Part shown: positions 49,546-59,106 of the stretch, in pieces
How positions within the stretch are numbered: the first letter of the stretch is position 1
How the letters are laid out: the number at the start of each line of letters is the position of its first letter
Assembly (NCBI GenBank): GCA_015680685.1
Contig: MNCI01009293.1
Span: 22,502-86,501, forward strand
Reading direction: 5' to 3'
Source of the DNA: Gnetum montanum
Lineage: Eukaryota; Streptophyta; Gnetopsida; Gnetales; Gnetaceae
DNA: 64,000 bases
Notes under the pieces: generated by a model
Databases searched by the model: none
What the model saw: the letters and a program-made list of their open reading frames with translations, nothing else
What the model was told of the DNA's origin: nothing
Translations under genes and position numbers: made by a program

Positions 49546-51237
49546 AGTGGTCCAAGGTTGATAACTCCAGCTTAAATGTCATGTCTAAGTCGTAATTGAT
49601 TAAAAATGGATAAGTGAGAAAGATATGTTCTTCATTTTTTTTAAGATCTCACATAATCAAATAGCCTGGAGCAATACTTGTACTAACTCAACATTGTTTG
49701 CTAGAATTTAATTAATAATTGAAATTTCCAAATCAAGAGTTTATGACTAGGCTAACACCTCATTATTATCCACTCTAAATATGTTTTAAAAAACTTCTAT
49801 TTAATCTTTCTCATAAATTCCTTGGGTTTAAAATGTTAATTAAAATTTTAAAAATTTCATTTTTGAAATCACATTTTTTGAAACCACCCTTTCTCTTTAG
49901 AGATTATAAAGAGTAAAGAGTAAAGAATAAAATCAGCAGTGATAAGCATCTTTAGGTTAGAGTGAATAAAGTGTTGTTAGCCAAAGGAGGCTTCTATCGT
50001 AAAATTTTCCTATTTCCTATTACCCCATATTATCCTTGAGTGGGGGAACAGTTATTTCAAAGCTTAGCGGTCATGTTAAAATCAACGATCTTTCCGGTTG
50101 ACTTATGCTCTTGTAGACTGAATTTTCAAAATTTGAAGGTGAACGTTATTTATTCAATCGTTGATTTTATTCTCAAGAGTAACTTGAAATCAAAATTTAT
50201 CTCCGATTGTCATAGATAAAGAATGATTGATTCAATCATCATCATCGTTAGATTAGCTCGCCAAAGAGATAACCACGGGGCTGCGCACAGAGTGAGCACC
50301 GTCAGACCAAACGAGGGTGCCCAACACAGTCTCGTTGGACGCCGAAGCCGCTGCTGAGAACATAACAAATTCACACACCACATGGTGGTCTCACTTATAT
50401 TCGAATAGAAATTTTTTTAAGTTTTTGATATATTTTTTATGATTCGTAAAAGCATCATTAAGAAAGTGGTCCAAGATTGATAATTCTAAGTGGTCCAAGA
50501 TTGATAATTCTAGCTCAAACAACTTGGGCAAGCATTCTTGAATATAATCTAAATTTTAATTAATTTTAAAAAGAACAAGTGAAAAAAACATGTTCTTAAT
50601 TTGTGTTATCTCTTGCAAGATTAATTGAATGTGTTGTCTCAATCAAGAAAGGGATGTTTTATCTCAACCAAATAGTAGTGAGACCCCTTCTTGATTATTC
50701 TTGATAATGTCATCAAGAAAGTGGTCCAATATTGATAATTCTAGCGGAAGAAACTTGACCAAGTATTTTGCTTGAATGTCACATCTAAGTCTTACTTGAT
50801 TTTTAAAAAAAAAAACAAGAGAGAAGGCAATTATAAGTGAATGTTTTGTTTCAAGACAAAAGTAGTGAGACCCGACACAACTTAGGAATTGAATGCATAA
50901 TTGAGCATTTCTAAGTAAAAAAATTCTTACCATAAGGCTAACACCTCAATATTTTTTAATTATAAATGTTTCTGAAAAAATTCTATCTAATCTCTCTTCT
51001 AAGGTCCTTTGGGTTCAAAATTTCTTTCATATTTCATCTTTGAAATCTCTTTTGACCCATTTTTGAATCCACCCGTTATTGGGGGTGTGTGAGAATGCTG
51101 ACTAATGGTGTCGTGGGCTGAATATTCAAAATTTGACGGTGAATATAATAGACCCATATCATTTAATACTTTACGTTATTCCCAAGCTTAACTTGAAATT
51201 ACATTTTAGCTGCGATTATTTCTTATCATCGGTTATC
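49546..51237 (-). repeat. Duplicated 3' flank of the subtilase locus
   Basis: Sequence beginning GTGGTCCAAG-TTGATAA recurs at 49,546, 50,463, about 50,491 and 50,717. The blocks 49,740-49,900 and 50,934-51,075 (GGCTAACACCTCA...GAAACCACCC/GAATCCACCC) are copies of each other. Each long copy leads rightward into a subtilase 3' end (50,253 and 51,238), so this is a direct duplication of gene end plus downstream region. The unit is roughly 1 kb. No other gene is seen. Confidence 0.7.
50253..50380 (-). pseudogene. 3'-terminal fragment of a second subtilase copy
   Basis: The stretch matches the last 120-130 coding bases of the main pseudogene (51,238-51,365), including the stop codon and the words AACCACGGGGCTGCGCAC and TCTCGTTGGACGCCGAAGC. 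It ends near 50,380 where similarity to coding sequence is lost. It keeps many CpG sites, so it is younger or less methylated than the 12.3-kb fragment. It encodes only the end of the C-terminal fibronectin-III-like domain and has no function by itself. Confidence 0.8.
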
Positions 51238-53461
51238 TTAGCTTGCAAAAGAGATAACCACGGGGCTGCGCACCGAGTGAGCACCGTCGGACAAGACAAG
51301 GGCGCCGAACACCGTCTCGTTGGACGCCGAAGCCGCCGTCTGCGCCGAGAACGTAACGGAGAACTGCTTGCGCTCTCCCACCTTCGAGAACGACAACTTC
51401 CACGGCTGCACCGAAATGCCAACACCGGCGGCCGAACGGAAGCTCACGCGGTACGTCGACGTTGCCGAACCCACGTTCGTGACCGTCCTGCGCTGCGTGA
51501 CACGGCCACCGCCGGAGCCGAGAACCACCGTGAATGACGGATAATTCAACTCCGTCATCGCCGTCCTGGCGCAGTCGGCGGGTTTGATGCCGAATCTCCG
51601 GAGGTGGCTGTCCGTGTAATTGAGCCCGCACAGGTACCCCACGTAGTCGTCCCCGCAGACGTCGTACACGAGCCCGGGGTCGAGCGCCGCGGCCGGCCCC
51701 ACGTGCCCGGCTCCGACGTCGTAGGCCGTGGCGGGTTCCCCGGACTCCTCGTTCACGATGGCTCGCCTGTCGTTGGCCGTCACGTACGCCGTGGTCATGA
51801 GCGCCGAGCGCAGCGCCGCGGCACTCCATTCCGGACGGGCGGCCTTCAGCAGAGCCGCGATGCCGGCCACGTGCGGTTACGCCATGGAAGTGCCGGATTG
51901 GATGTTGAAAGCCAACCGCCGACGGTAGCCGGTCTCCCCGGTGGGCGACACGGCGCCGCTCCACTCCGCCACGATGATGACGCCGGGCGCCACCATGTCC
52001 GGCTTCAGCACGTCGGCGTCAGACAGCGGGCTCGGACCCCGCGAACTGAACGTCGCCACCACCGGCGCCGGCTTCACGCCGAGCGCCGTCCCCTCGGACC
52101 GGATCGTGCCGGTGGCGGTACCGTTGGCGCCGGCGATATAGGCCTTCACGGCCTCGCCTGTGGCATAGTCCACCACGATGGTGGGTAGCTCGTACAACGA
52201 AGATTTGCGTTGTGTCATTGCTCAGCACTTCCACGACGCCGAGGCCGCCGAGGCCGCGGACGACGTAGGTATGACCGGCTACGTTGAAAGAATCTTCGCA
52301 GATCACTACTTTTCCTTTCACTTTCTCGGCATCCAAAAACGTGGCGTAGCATTGGGACGCCAGGTCGGCGTCCTCCCCCGCGGCCACGGCGGCTCGGCCG
52401 GTGATCAGCGGTGCGTGGCCGGTGACGGCGGAAGTCGTCCCTCTGAAGACCGCGGAGCAGCCGAAGGAGCAGCCGTCGGCGGTGGCGAGCAGTCCGGGGA
52501 AGGCGCGGTCGAGGGAGGTGGCGCCGACGGTGGTGAGCCACGGTGCGTAGTTGCTGACGGTGCGGCGCCCGGGGCCGTTGTTGTTGGCTCCCGACGCTAC
52601 GAATATGCCGCGGCGGAGCGCCGCGAAGGCGCCGATGGCGATGGGGTCGTCGTAGAACTTGAGCGGGCCCCTTTTGCCGATGGAGATGGAGACGACGTCG
52701 ACGCCGTCGGCGATGGCAGCGTCGAAGCCGGCGAGGATGTTCCGAGTCGGGCAACTGTTTGACGGGCAGACCTTGTACACGGCGAGCCACGCGTGCGGGG
52801 CCATGCCCTGCGCGGTGCCATTGCCGTAGCCGACGACGCCGGCGCCCGGCACGGCGGAGCCGGCGGCCGTGGACGCCGTGTGGGTACCGTGGCCGTTGGT
52901 GTAGACGGCGGTGCGGGACTTGTCCTTGACGTTGCTCCTGCCGGTGAAGTCGCGTGCGCCGATGATCTTGTTGTTGCAGGTGAAGCCGGCGCAGAAGCCG
53001 CGCCACCGCTCCGGCGGCGGAGCCATGCCGGCGTCGTCGAAGCTCCGGGAGGCAGGCCACGCGCCGGTGTTTAGGACGCCGATTATGACGCCGCGGCCGC
53101 TTTCCGAGACCGCGGAGAGTAGGCCGAGCTTTAGGAATGCCGGCGAGCGAGTCGTGTGGAGATCGTAGAGGGTCTCTTCCAGAAGGGATATGACGCCCGG
53201 TTTGGCCTCCATCTGCTTCGCCTCGGTGGCCGTGAGCTCCGCGGCGAAGCCGTGGAAGGCAAACTTGTATTGGAAGGAGATTCTGGAGGGATGGGAGACC
53301 AGCGAGGCGTGCCAGTCATCCACCGTAGAGTAGACGCTGGGGAGCTCCGTCGGCTCCGTGTTGACAATGTACGTGGAGGTGGTCAATTGCTGCTGAGATT
53401 GAGCCAGTTGCAATTGCAGCATCAAAATCAAATGCATCAACTGGAGAAGAAGAACTTTCAT
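51238..53461 (-). pseudogene. Subtilisin-like serine protease (subtilase, S8 family), nearly full-length pseudogene
   Basis: Intronless and GC-rich, about 740 codons, the usual subtilase length. From the start at 53,461 come a signal peptide (residues 1 to about 24), I9 propeptide (about 29-106; TSTYIVNT, TTRSPAFL) and the peptidase S8 domain. An inserted PA domain lies around 330-440, and a C-terminal fibronectin-III-like domain contains NYPSF and RTVTNVG. The catalytic histidine is present (NGHGTHT, His191), as is the nucleophile serine (SGTSMA, codon 51,886-51,888). The catalytic aspartate is Asn131 (VLNTG instead of V-D-TG; GAC to AAC at 53,069-53,071). A frameshift lies between 52,201 and 52,192 (IFV|YELPT). 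A TAA at 51,877-51,879 replaces the codon after SGTSMA, normally cysteine. After the frameshift the reading stays in frame to the stop at 51,238. Family members are secreted to the apoplast; this copy should be inactive. Confidence 0.92.
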
Positions 53462-53999
53462 GGCTGATTTTGAGAATAATAAGCTAATTCCAGTTGGAGT
53501 TGCAGGCCTTGATAGTATGCTCCATCACTTGCTCCTGGTGTGGAGTCTCTATAAGCTGAAGCCTCAAGTGTCTTCATGGTTGCACTGTGCCGGCGGCCTT
53601 GTAAAATCAGACAAAGTGAAAACAAACAGCATGGTAAATAAAGCCTAATCCTCAAACTGGTCCAAAACCAGGCTGAGAAGAGCATGAACGATGATAGTGC
53701 GCTGTGCACGGCGGGTTCAGCTTGTGAGGCTTGACTTAGCGTTGCCGGAGTTAGAATTCCGTATTTTTAAATTTTATAGGAAAATTTTGATTAATTTACT
53801 TGTATATAAGCTATTTTCATAAATCTTTATCATTTTACATTCCTCCATTTTAGCCTTATCTCAATAAACTTTACAAAATGGGGCTGGTTACATTTTTTTT
53901 TTCTTTGTTTAATTATGTGAAGAGCTACATCATTGTCAAGCTCTTTTTCAATAATAATCTCAATAAGAGGTACAAAATGGGGCTAGTTACACTTCTTCT

Positions 54000-54136
54000 T
54001 TTTTCTCACTTATGTGAAGAGCTAGATCATTGGTAAACCTTCTTTTTTTCTCACTTATGTGAAGAGCTAGATCATTGGTAAACCTTCTTTTTTTCTCACT
54101 TATGTGAAGAGCTAGATCATTGGTAAACCTTCTTTT
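54000..54136. repeat. Three tandem copies of a 45-base unit
   Basis: The word TCACTTATGTGAAGAGCTAG recurs at 54,006, 54,051 and 54,096, each followed by ATCATTGGTAAACCTTC and a T run. The copies are nearly identical, so the expansion is recent compared with the decay around it. It has no coding content. Confidence 0.9.
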
Positions 54137-54219
54137 AACAATAATTATGGTGGCACATCACATCAAATCGAAGATTGACCTACAATGTTAACGCTCATTT
54201 CATACATAGACTTGGGATA

Positions 54220-54620
54220 GGCATTTTCATGCCATTTTGGGAGAAAAGAAACCATTTTGGGAGTTAAGCCATTTTCATGCCATGTTGGGAGAAAAGAAAC
54301 CATATAAACCATTTTGCCAATTAGCAACCTTTGGATGCTCCTTTTTTAAAATGGCATTAGATCTACATTCATTTGATGAATCAACATTAAACCTTTCGGT
54401 GATAGTCCTTTGTCGACTGAGGCCATACACATTCATTTAATTAATGAGCATTAAACTTCTAGGTGTTGGCCCTTTTCTAAAGTGAGGTTAGACTCATTCA
54501 ATGAGCATTAACCTTTGGGGAATGACTTTCTTTCAAAGTCCAAAATTTTATGTGGGTGGTGAATGAGCATTAACCTTTGGCGAATGAATTTCTTTCAAAG
54601 TCCAAAATTTTATGTGGGTG
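54220..54620. repeat. Short tandem duplications in the subtilase flank
   Basis: A roughly 58-base unit (CATGCCATTTTGGGAGAAAAG) is doubled at 54,228-54,305. A roughly 63-base unit (GAGCATTAACCTTTGG, CTTTCAAAGTCCAAAATTTT) is doubled at 54,500-54,620 and recurs once at about 55,090-55,140. These belong to the same family of flank minisatellites seen at 58.9-59.1 kb. Confidence 0.75.
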
Positions 54621-56206
54621 ATGACCATGGATTGCATGCACTTACAACATTCTTTTTCAAATTTTTAGCAATACTAGAGCAATAGCGACCTAAAGCTTAA
54701 ACCTAAACATATGCACGAGGGAAAAGCAAACATCCAATCACTTCCCAAGCATAAAATAGACATTTTAACACACCCTAGCTAGTACCCTACATGAAGAGGA
54801 CAAAAACCACAATTAAATGTATTTTAGTGGTAAATGCAAGGGGCTTTAACCAAGGAATGACCCTAGAGTTACCCCAGGTTAAACTCACCGAGTACGCACA
54901 TTCAGAGACAAAAAAGTAACATCTCATGGGATGGCTTTTACTAGCTAATGCATGCTTACAAAGCCTTAACCTAAATGCTTGAGAGGCTAAGCTCAAAGGA
55001 GGAATGCACACATGCATTAAGATCATGTGCATGCACAAATCCACAACAATATACCTTAATGGCCCTTTTCTAGAGTGAGGTAGACTCATTCAATGAGCAT
55101 TAACTTTTGGGGTATGAATTTCTTTCAAAGTCTGAAATGTTATCTATACTTTAAATAAAGGAAGAAAGAGATTATTAGAGTCATTAATAAGATGCTTGTT
55201 TTTCAAGTCATAAGACCAAAGTTTAAACCTAAGAACCTAACACAAGGACCCTCCTGTAAGATAAATATTGAGTACTTTTCTGCCTTGCAGGATAAATATT
55301 GAGCCTTTAAATAATGCGATGGGCCTCCAAGAGATGACTCTATCAAAACCACAAAAGAGTCAAAGAAGCAGACAATGCTTTGTTTGTTTTGATGGGTTCA
55401 GATTACGTACAGCTAACCTGTAAATGCCCAAGCGAATAAAGATCTTAAACGCGAATAACGAAAAGACCCACAATGCTTTGTTTGTTTTAATGGGTTTAGA
55501 TAACGCACAATTGTACCTGTAAATGGCCAGTGGCCCAAATACAAAATGGCTTCTCAGTTCTCATGTATATCGTTTATAAATGTCATGTAAAGAAGCCAGG
55601 TCATGGTTACGTCGTTGTTGGATTTGCGTATTTTGAGCGGCCAAATCATGGGCCATGGCGGAGTGCCGTGAGGGACCTGAGCACGTTTTCATGATTTGAA
55701 GGGGCGTTCATGAAATTTGTTTCCGCGTTTTCACAGGATTAGCATTATTAGCAAGTTGCAGAACCATGCATATTTTCTACAGTGCTCGTGAAAATGATTA
55801 TTTTGCAGTCTGCAAAATATAGAGCAATGGTTAAAGTTGTGGACTCCGAACGATTCTCATCTTTACGGTAAACTGTCTTTTCGTATGTTTAAGAAAACTT
55901 ATAATGAAGACAAACTGAGATAAAAATGATAAAAAGTTAAAATAACCAAAATAGGATTCTCCATCTTTACCTTGGAGACCACGGCCAAAACGCACTTTTA
56001 TATACTCTTTAACCAAATTTATGCATGATTGTTTTTTGTGTGACATGGAGAAGGATAAAATTTACAAGATTTGTAACCTGAAACTATGGGATTAATAGAC
56101 TCCCAAGTGATGGAATGATAGGAGTTGAAAACTTCTATAAACTTACTTAAATATTATACCATTCAGCAATAAAAACACAAGTCTGAATTAAATCTCAGGT
56201 CAAAAT
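54621..56206. other. Low-copy flank without recognised genes
   Basis: The part at 55,380-55,520 is internally repeated (CACAATGCTTTGTTTGTTTTAA at about 55,470 echoes 55,372). The part at 55,600-55,760 keeps CpG sites (for example GAGCGGCC and TTCCGCG), unlike the surrounding transposons. No coding domain is recognised. Short frames at 54,787-55,089 and 55,831-56,046 have nothing to support them. Confidence 0.5.
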
Positions 56207-57014
56207 GAAAGAGAAATCCTTACTATTAAAATTCATGATCTACTGCTATATTAAAATTTTAAATTTAAAAATAATAATAATAACAATAAACTATAAAAAA
56301 TGGAAGCAAACTAAATGAAAATACCGGACTCTGATAGAAGTCAGAAAAAACATTTCTAAATGCATCCTTAATAATTTTACAAAATAACAAATAAACTGAA
56401 TGTTTTGATAATTTTTCTCAAAGAACAATATCATGATACCATCAAACATTTTCAAAATCCATAATTAACATGTTCAAAATCCATAGTTAACATGATAGGT
56501 GTTAAATTTAAGGGTATATGATTACATCAAACTATACAAGCCTGCGAAATCATTTTTGATTACAGCATTTTTATCCTGTAAGCGTGGACATCACTTTGCT
56601 GTGATTTTTGGTCAGTGGAGAATTTTCTTTGGCCTTTGCGAATTCGGAATACCCTCGTTCTAATAAAATTAGTAAATGTCTTTTCCGATTCAGCAGACTT
56701 TGACCACGAGCAAACAAGTTAAAGAACATGGGAAAAGAGCGGTCAGGGCGGTCAGGGTTGACATCAATTAGTTGCTGTGGTTTTTTGTCAACTTAACTTT
56801 TTTGAACTTGTCTATAGTCCTTTGAATATTTGGAATTGAAGTACACAAAAAGAGATCCCTTGTCTACCATTATTTCTACTGGCTCGTTTGAATAGGTCTC
56901 TGGCACAGCATTAGAAAAAGGAAGAATAGAAAAGACAACTTTTACAAGAGGTTTACTATCATGACGTGTGATTAGGGGAAGACACATGAAAAAATACGAG
57001 AGAATTATCTTTGT
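56207..57014. repeat. Left arm of a 0.8-kb near-perfect inverted repeat
   Basis: This arm is the reverse complement of 57,315-58,126. The only difference I detect is a 4-base indel (arm lengths 808 and 812), near the CTCTGATAGAAG / CTCTGATTGATAGAAG site. It ends exactly at the single N at 57,015. Confidence 0.92.
56571..57014 (-). pseudogene. Unidentified coding-like frame, mirror copy
   Basis: This is the reverse complement of the frame described at 57,315-57,758, with the same internal stop. If the inverted repeat is an assembly artefact, this is probably the original location, since it is continuous with the unique sequence to its left. I do not recognise the protein. Confidence 0.4.
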
Positions 57015-57314
57015 NAGCCAATGCAAACTTTTATAATATTTTATTTAAATATAATAGTGTGTCAAATCAGCATGTCTATTAACATTGAACTTATGATACG
57101 CCAATCGCAAATAGCATGTATCTAGTTGCACATATGCAAAGCCTTAACAACTATTAGTAGAATGACCAAGGAATATACAATTAACTAATAGAAAATAGAA
57201 TAAGGCTATTGTCAAAAAGATAGTAAAATATAATTTGTAGAGGTATAAAAAAAAACACAAATTGCACCTTATGCTCCTAGTCTTTGAAGTATAATTTTAC
57301 ATGAGTGGAGTAGG
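57015..57314. other. Spacer of the inverted repeat, begins with an N
   Basis: A 300-base AT-rich spacer between the arms, starting with the undetermined base at 57,015. No gene or repeat is recognised in it. Confidence 0.7.
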
Positions 57315-57758
57315 ACAAAGATAATTCTCTCGTATTTTTTCATGTGTCTTCCCCTAATCACACGTCATGATAGTAAACCTCTTGTAAAAGTTGTCTTTTC
57401 TATTCTTCCTTTTTCTAATGCTGTGCCAGAGACCTATTCAAACGAGCCAGTAGAAATAATGGTAGACAAGGGATCTCTTTTTGTGTACTTCAATTCCAAA
57501 TATTCAAAGGACTATAGACAAGTTCAAAAAAGTTAAGTTGACAAAAAACCACAGCAACTAATTGATGTCAACCCTGACCGCCCTGACCGCTCTTTTCCCA
57601 TGTTCTTTAACTTGTTTGCTCGTGGTCAAAGTCTGCTGAATCGGAAAAGACATTTACTAATTTTATTAGAACGAGGGTATTCCGAATTCGCAAAGGCCAA
57701 AGAAAATTCTCCACTGACCAAAAATCACAGCAAAGTGATGTCCACGCTTACAGGATAA
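57315..57758 (+). pseudogene. Unidentified coding-like frame of 139 codons from the ATG, with one internal stop
   Basis: From ATG 57,342 a frame runs to TAA at 57,534-57,536, then stays open in the same frame to TAA at 57,756-57,758. Both halves have mixed, non-repetitive composition. Examples are MCLPLITRHDSKP and EPVEIMVDKGSLFVYF before the stop, and DVNPDRPDRSFPMFF and LLILLERGYSEFAKAKEN after it. The internal TAA could be a decayed CAA. The frame also extends upstream to the arm edge without a stop. I do not recognise a family. Possibilities are an exon of a low-copy host gene or a relic of a captured sequence. Confidence that it is or was coding is modest. Confidence 0.45.
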
Positions 57759-58126
57759 AAATGCTGTAATCAAAAATGATTTCGCAGGCTTGTATAGTTT
57801 GATGTAATCATATACCCTTAAATTTAACACCTATCATGTTAACTATGGATTTTGAACATGTTAATTATGGATTTTGAAAATGTTTGATGGTATCATGATA
57901 TTGTTCTTTGAGAAAAATTATCAAAACATTCAGTTTATTTGTTATTTTGTAAAATTATTAAGGATGCATTTAGAAATGTTTTTTCTGACTTCTATCAATC
58001 AGAGTCCGGTATTTTCATTTAGTTTGCTTCCATTTTTTATAGTTTATTGTTATTATTATTATTTTTAAATTTAAAATTTTAATATAGCAGTAGATCATGA
58101 ATTTTAATAGTAAGGATTTCTCTTTC
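57315..58126. repeat. Right arm of the 0.8-kb inverted repeat
   Basis: The reverse complement of 56,207-57,014. It ends exactly before the single N at 58,127. With the N at 57,015, the whole piece 57,016-58,126 is bounded by single undetermined bases, which suggests a patched or chimeric insert. Confidence 0.92.
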
Positions 58127-58127
58127 N

Positions 58128-58152
58128 AGAAGAAGACGAAGAGAAGATTCAT
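58128..58152 (-). pseudogene. First eight codons of another subtilase copy, cut at an N
   Basis: On the minus strand the start codon lies at 58,152-58,150, within the same context as the start at 53,461 and at 12,293 (CTCAAAATCAGCCATGAA-like). It is followed by codons for MNLLFVFF, a signal-peptide beginning like that of the 12.3-kb copy. The frame then meets the N at 58,127 and the inverted-repeat arm, which is unrelated sequence. The rest of the gene is missing from the assembly or was lost. Confidence 0.7.
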
Positions 58153-58440
58153 GGCTGATTTTTAGAATAATAAGCTAATTCCAATTGGAGTTGCAGTTTT
58201 AGTTTTAGCCATGATTCTGCGCTGCATTGCTGAGTCTTGGTGTACTGTATATATACATGAAACTCAGGCTCTATTTTAATGTGCGGCCATCCATCCGAAA
58301 AGGTGAACGAAAGAGAGTGGAAAATAAAAGCTTATCCCAAAAGTAGACATACTGGACCAAAACCAGAGCTTGAAAGCGCATAGTCGATGCGCTGTGGAGG
58401 ATTGCTTTTGCTTGTGAGGCTTGACTCGGCCCTGTCCTTG
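58153..58440 (-). promoter_or_regulatory. 5' untranslated region and promoter of the truncated subtilase copy
   Basis: 58,153-58,200 and 58,330-58,430 match the flank of the 53,461 start. A clear TATA box lies at about 58,247-58,258 (TGTATATATACA), about 100 bases upstream of the start codon. This is the best-preserved promoter-like region of the family in the window. Confidence 0.6.
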
Positions 58441-58619
58441 GGCCTTTGGCTTTCTTCTTCTTTGGATTGGATTTGACAAGTCTTTCAAAAAAAAAATATT
58501 TTTCAGAGATTTGTTTCTTGTGGTGGGAATACTTTTATTTTTAATTGAATTTATGGTAAGGCATTTATTTATCTATGACTTGGGCTTGAGATTAGGCATA
58601 GCTATCCATAGGAAAGAGG

Positions 58620-59106
58620 TTAGGTTTTTTTCATTTAATGGATAAGCATTGAGCTTCTAAGGTATGGTCTTTTTCTAGAATAAGGTTAAATATACATCCG
58701 AAAAATTCGTAGAGATTTATTAAAATTTCTGACTTGAGTGAATATTTTAATTTTAAATTAAAAGTTAAATAACAGAGTTTAAGATTTTCAATTTATATTT
58801 TAGAACTCTTATCATTTGGAGTGATGGCAATTGGCACGGTATTTGTTTCTTAATGGTAAAACCCAAGTTTCCACTTGGACACAACTACCACAAAGAGATT
58901 ACACTTACACTCATTTAATGGATAAGCACTAAACCTTTGGGTGATCACCCTTTTCCATGATGAGGTCAAACCTACATTAATTTGATGAATGAGCATTAAA
59001 CTTCCTAGTGATTACCCTTTTCAAGAGTGAGATTAGACTTACACTTGTTTAGTGAATGAGCATTAATCCTCTACATGACCCTTTTTCAAAGTGAGGTTAG
59101 ACCTTG
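58620..59106. repeat. Subtilase-flank minisatellite, about 66-base unit
   Basis: Units containing GAATGAGCATTAAAC and CCTTTTTCAAAGTGAGGTTAGA start near 58,908, 58,974 and 59,040, with a single related unit at about 58,630-58,700. Related units occur at 54,380-54,500 and 55,060-55,130, and in inverted form around 10,980-11,080. The array is cut on the right by the LTR at 59,107. Confidence 0.7.

Larger units (their letters stand above)
53462..55570 (-). promoter_or_regulatory. Upstream flank of the subtilase pseudogene
   Basis: The bases next to the start codon (53,462-53,505) are shared with 58,150-58,200 and 12,250-12,292, so this is the family's 5' untranslated/promoter region. The block 53,640-53,740 matches 58,330-58,430 (GACCAAAACCAG, GCTTGTGAGGCTTGACT). 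The 58-kb copy has a clear TATATATA about 100 bases before its start; here the corresponding place reads only CTTATAGAGAC, a poor TATA box. Further out the flank contains several short tandem repeats and matches 10,601-12,292 in inverted orientation. Confidence 0.6.

Noticed and set aside
51216-53467. Many long open frames on both strands inside the GC-rich block, including a 281-codon arginine-rich frame and 194-codon plus-strand frames
   Set aside because: They are shadow frames of the subtilase coding sequence: high GC removes stop codons in all frames. Composition is dominated by Arg, Gly, Pro and Ala, with no domains.
56207-58126. Terminal inverted repeats of a DNA transposon or a hairpin RNA locus
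   Set aside because: Near-identity of the arms, single Ns exactly at the arm ends and absence of a target duplication favour an assembly artefact; not excluded without reads.
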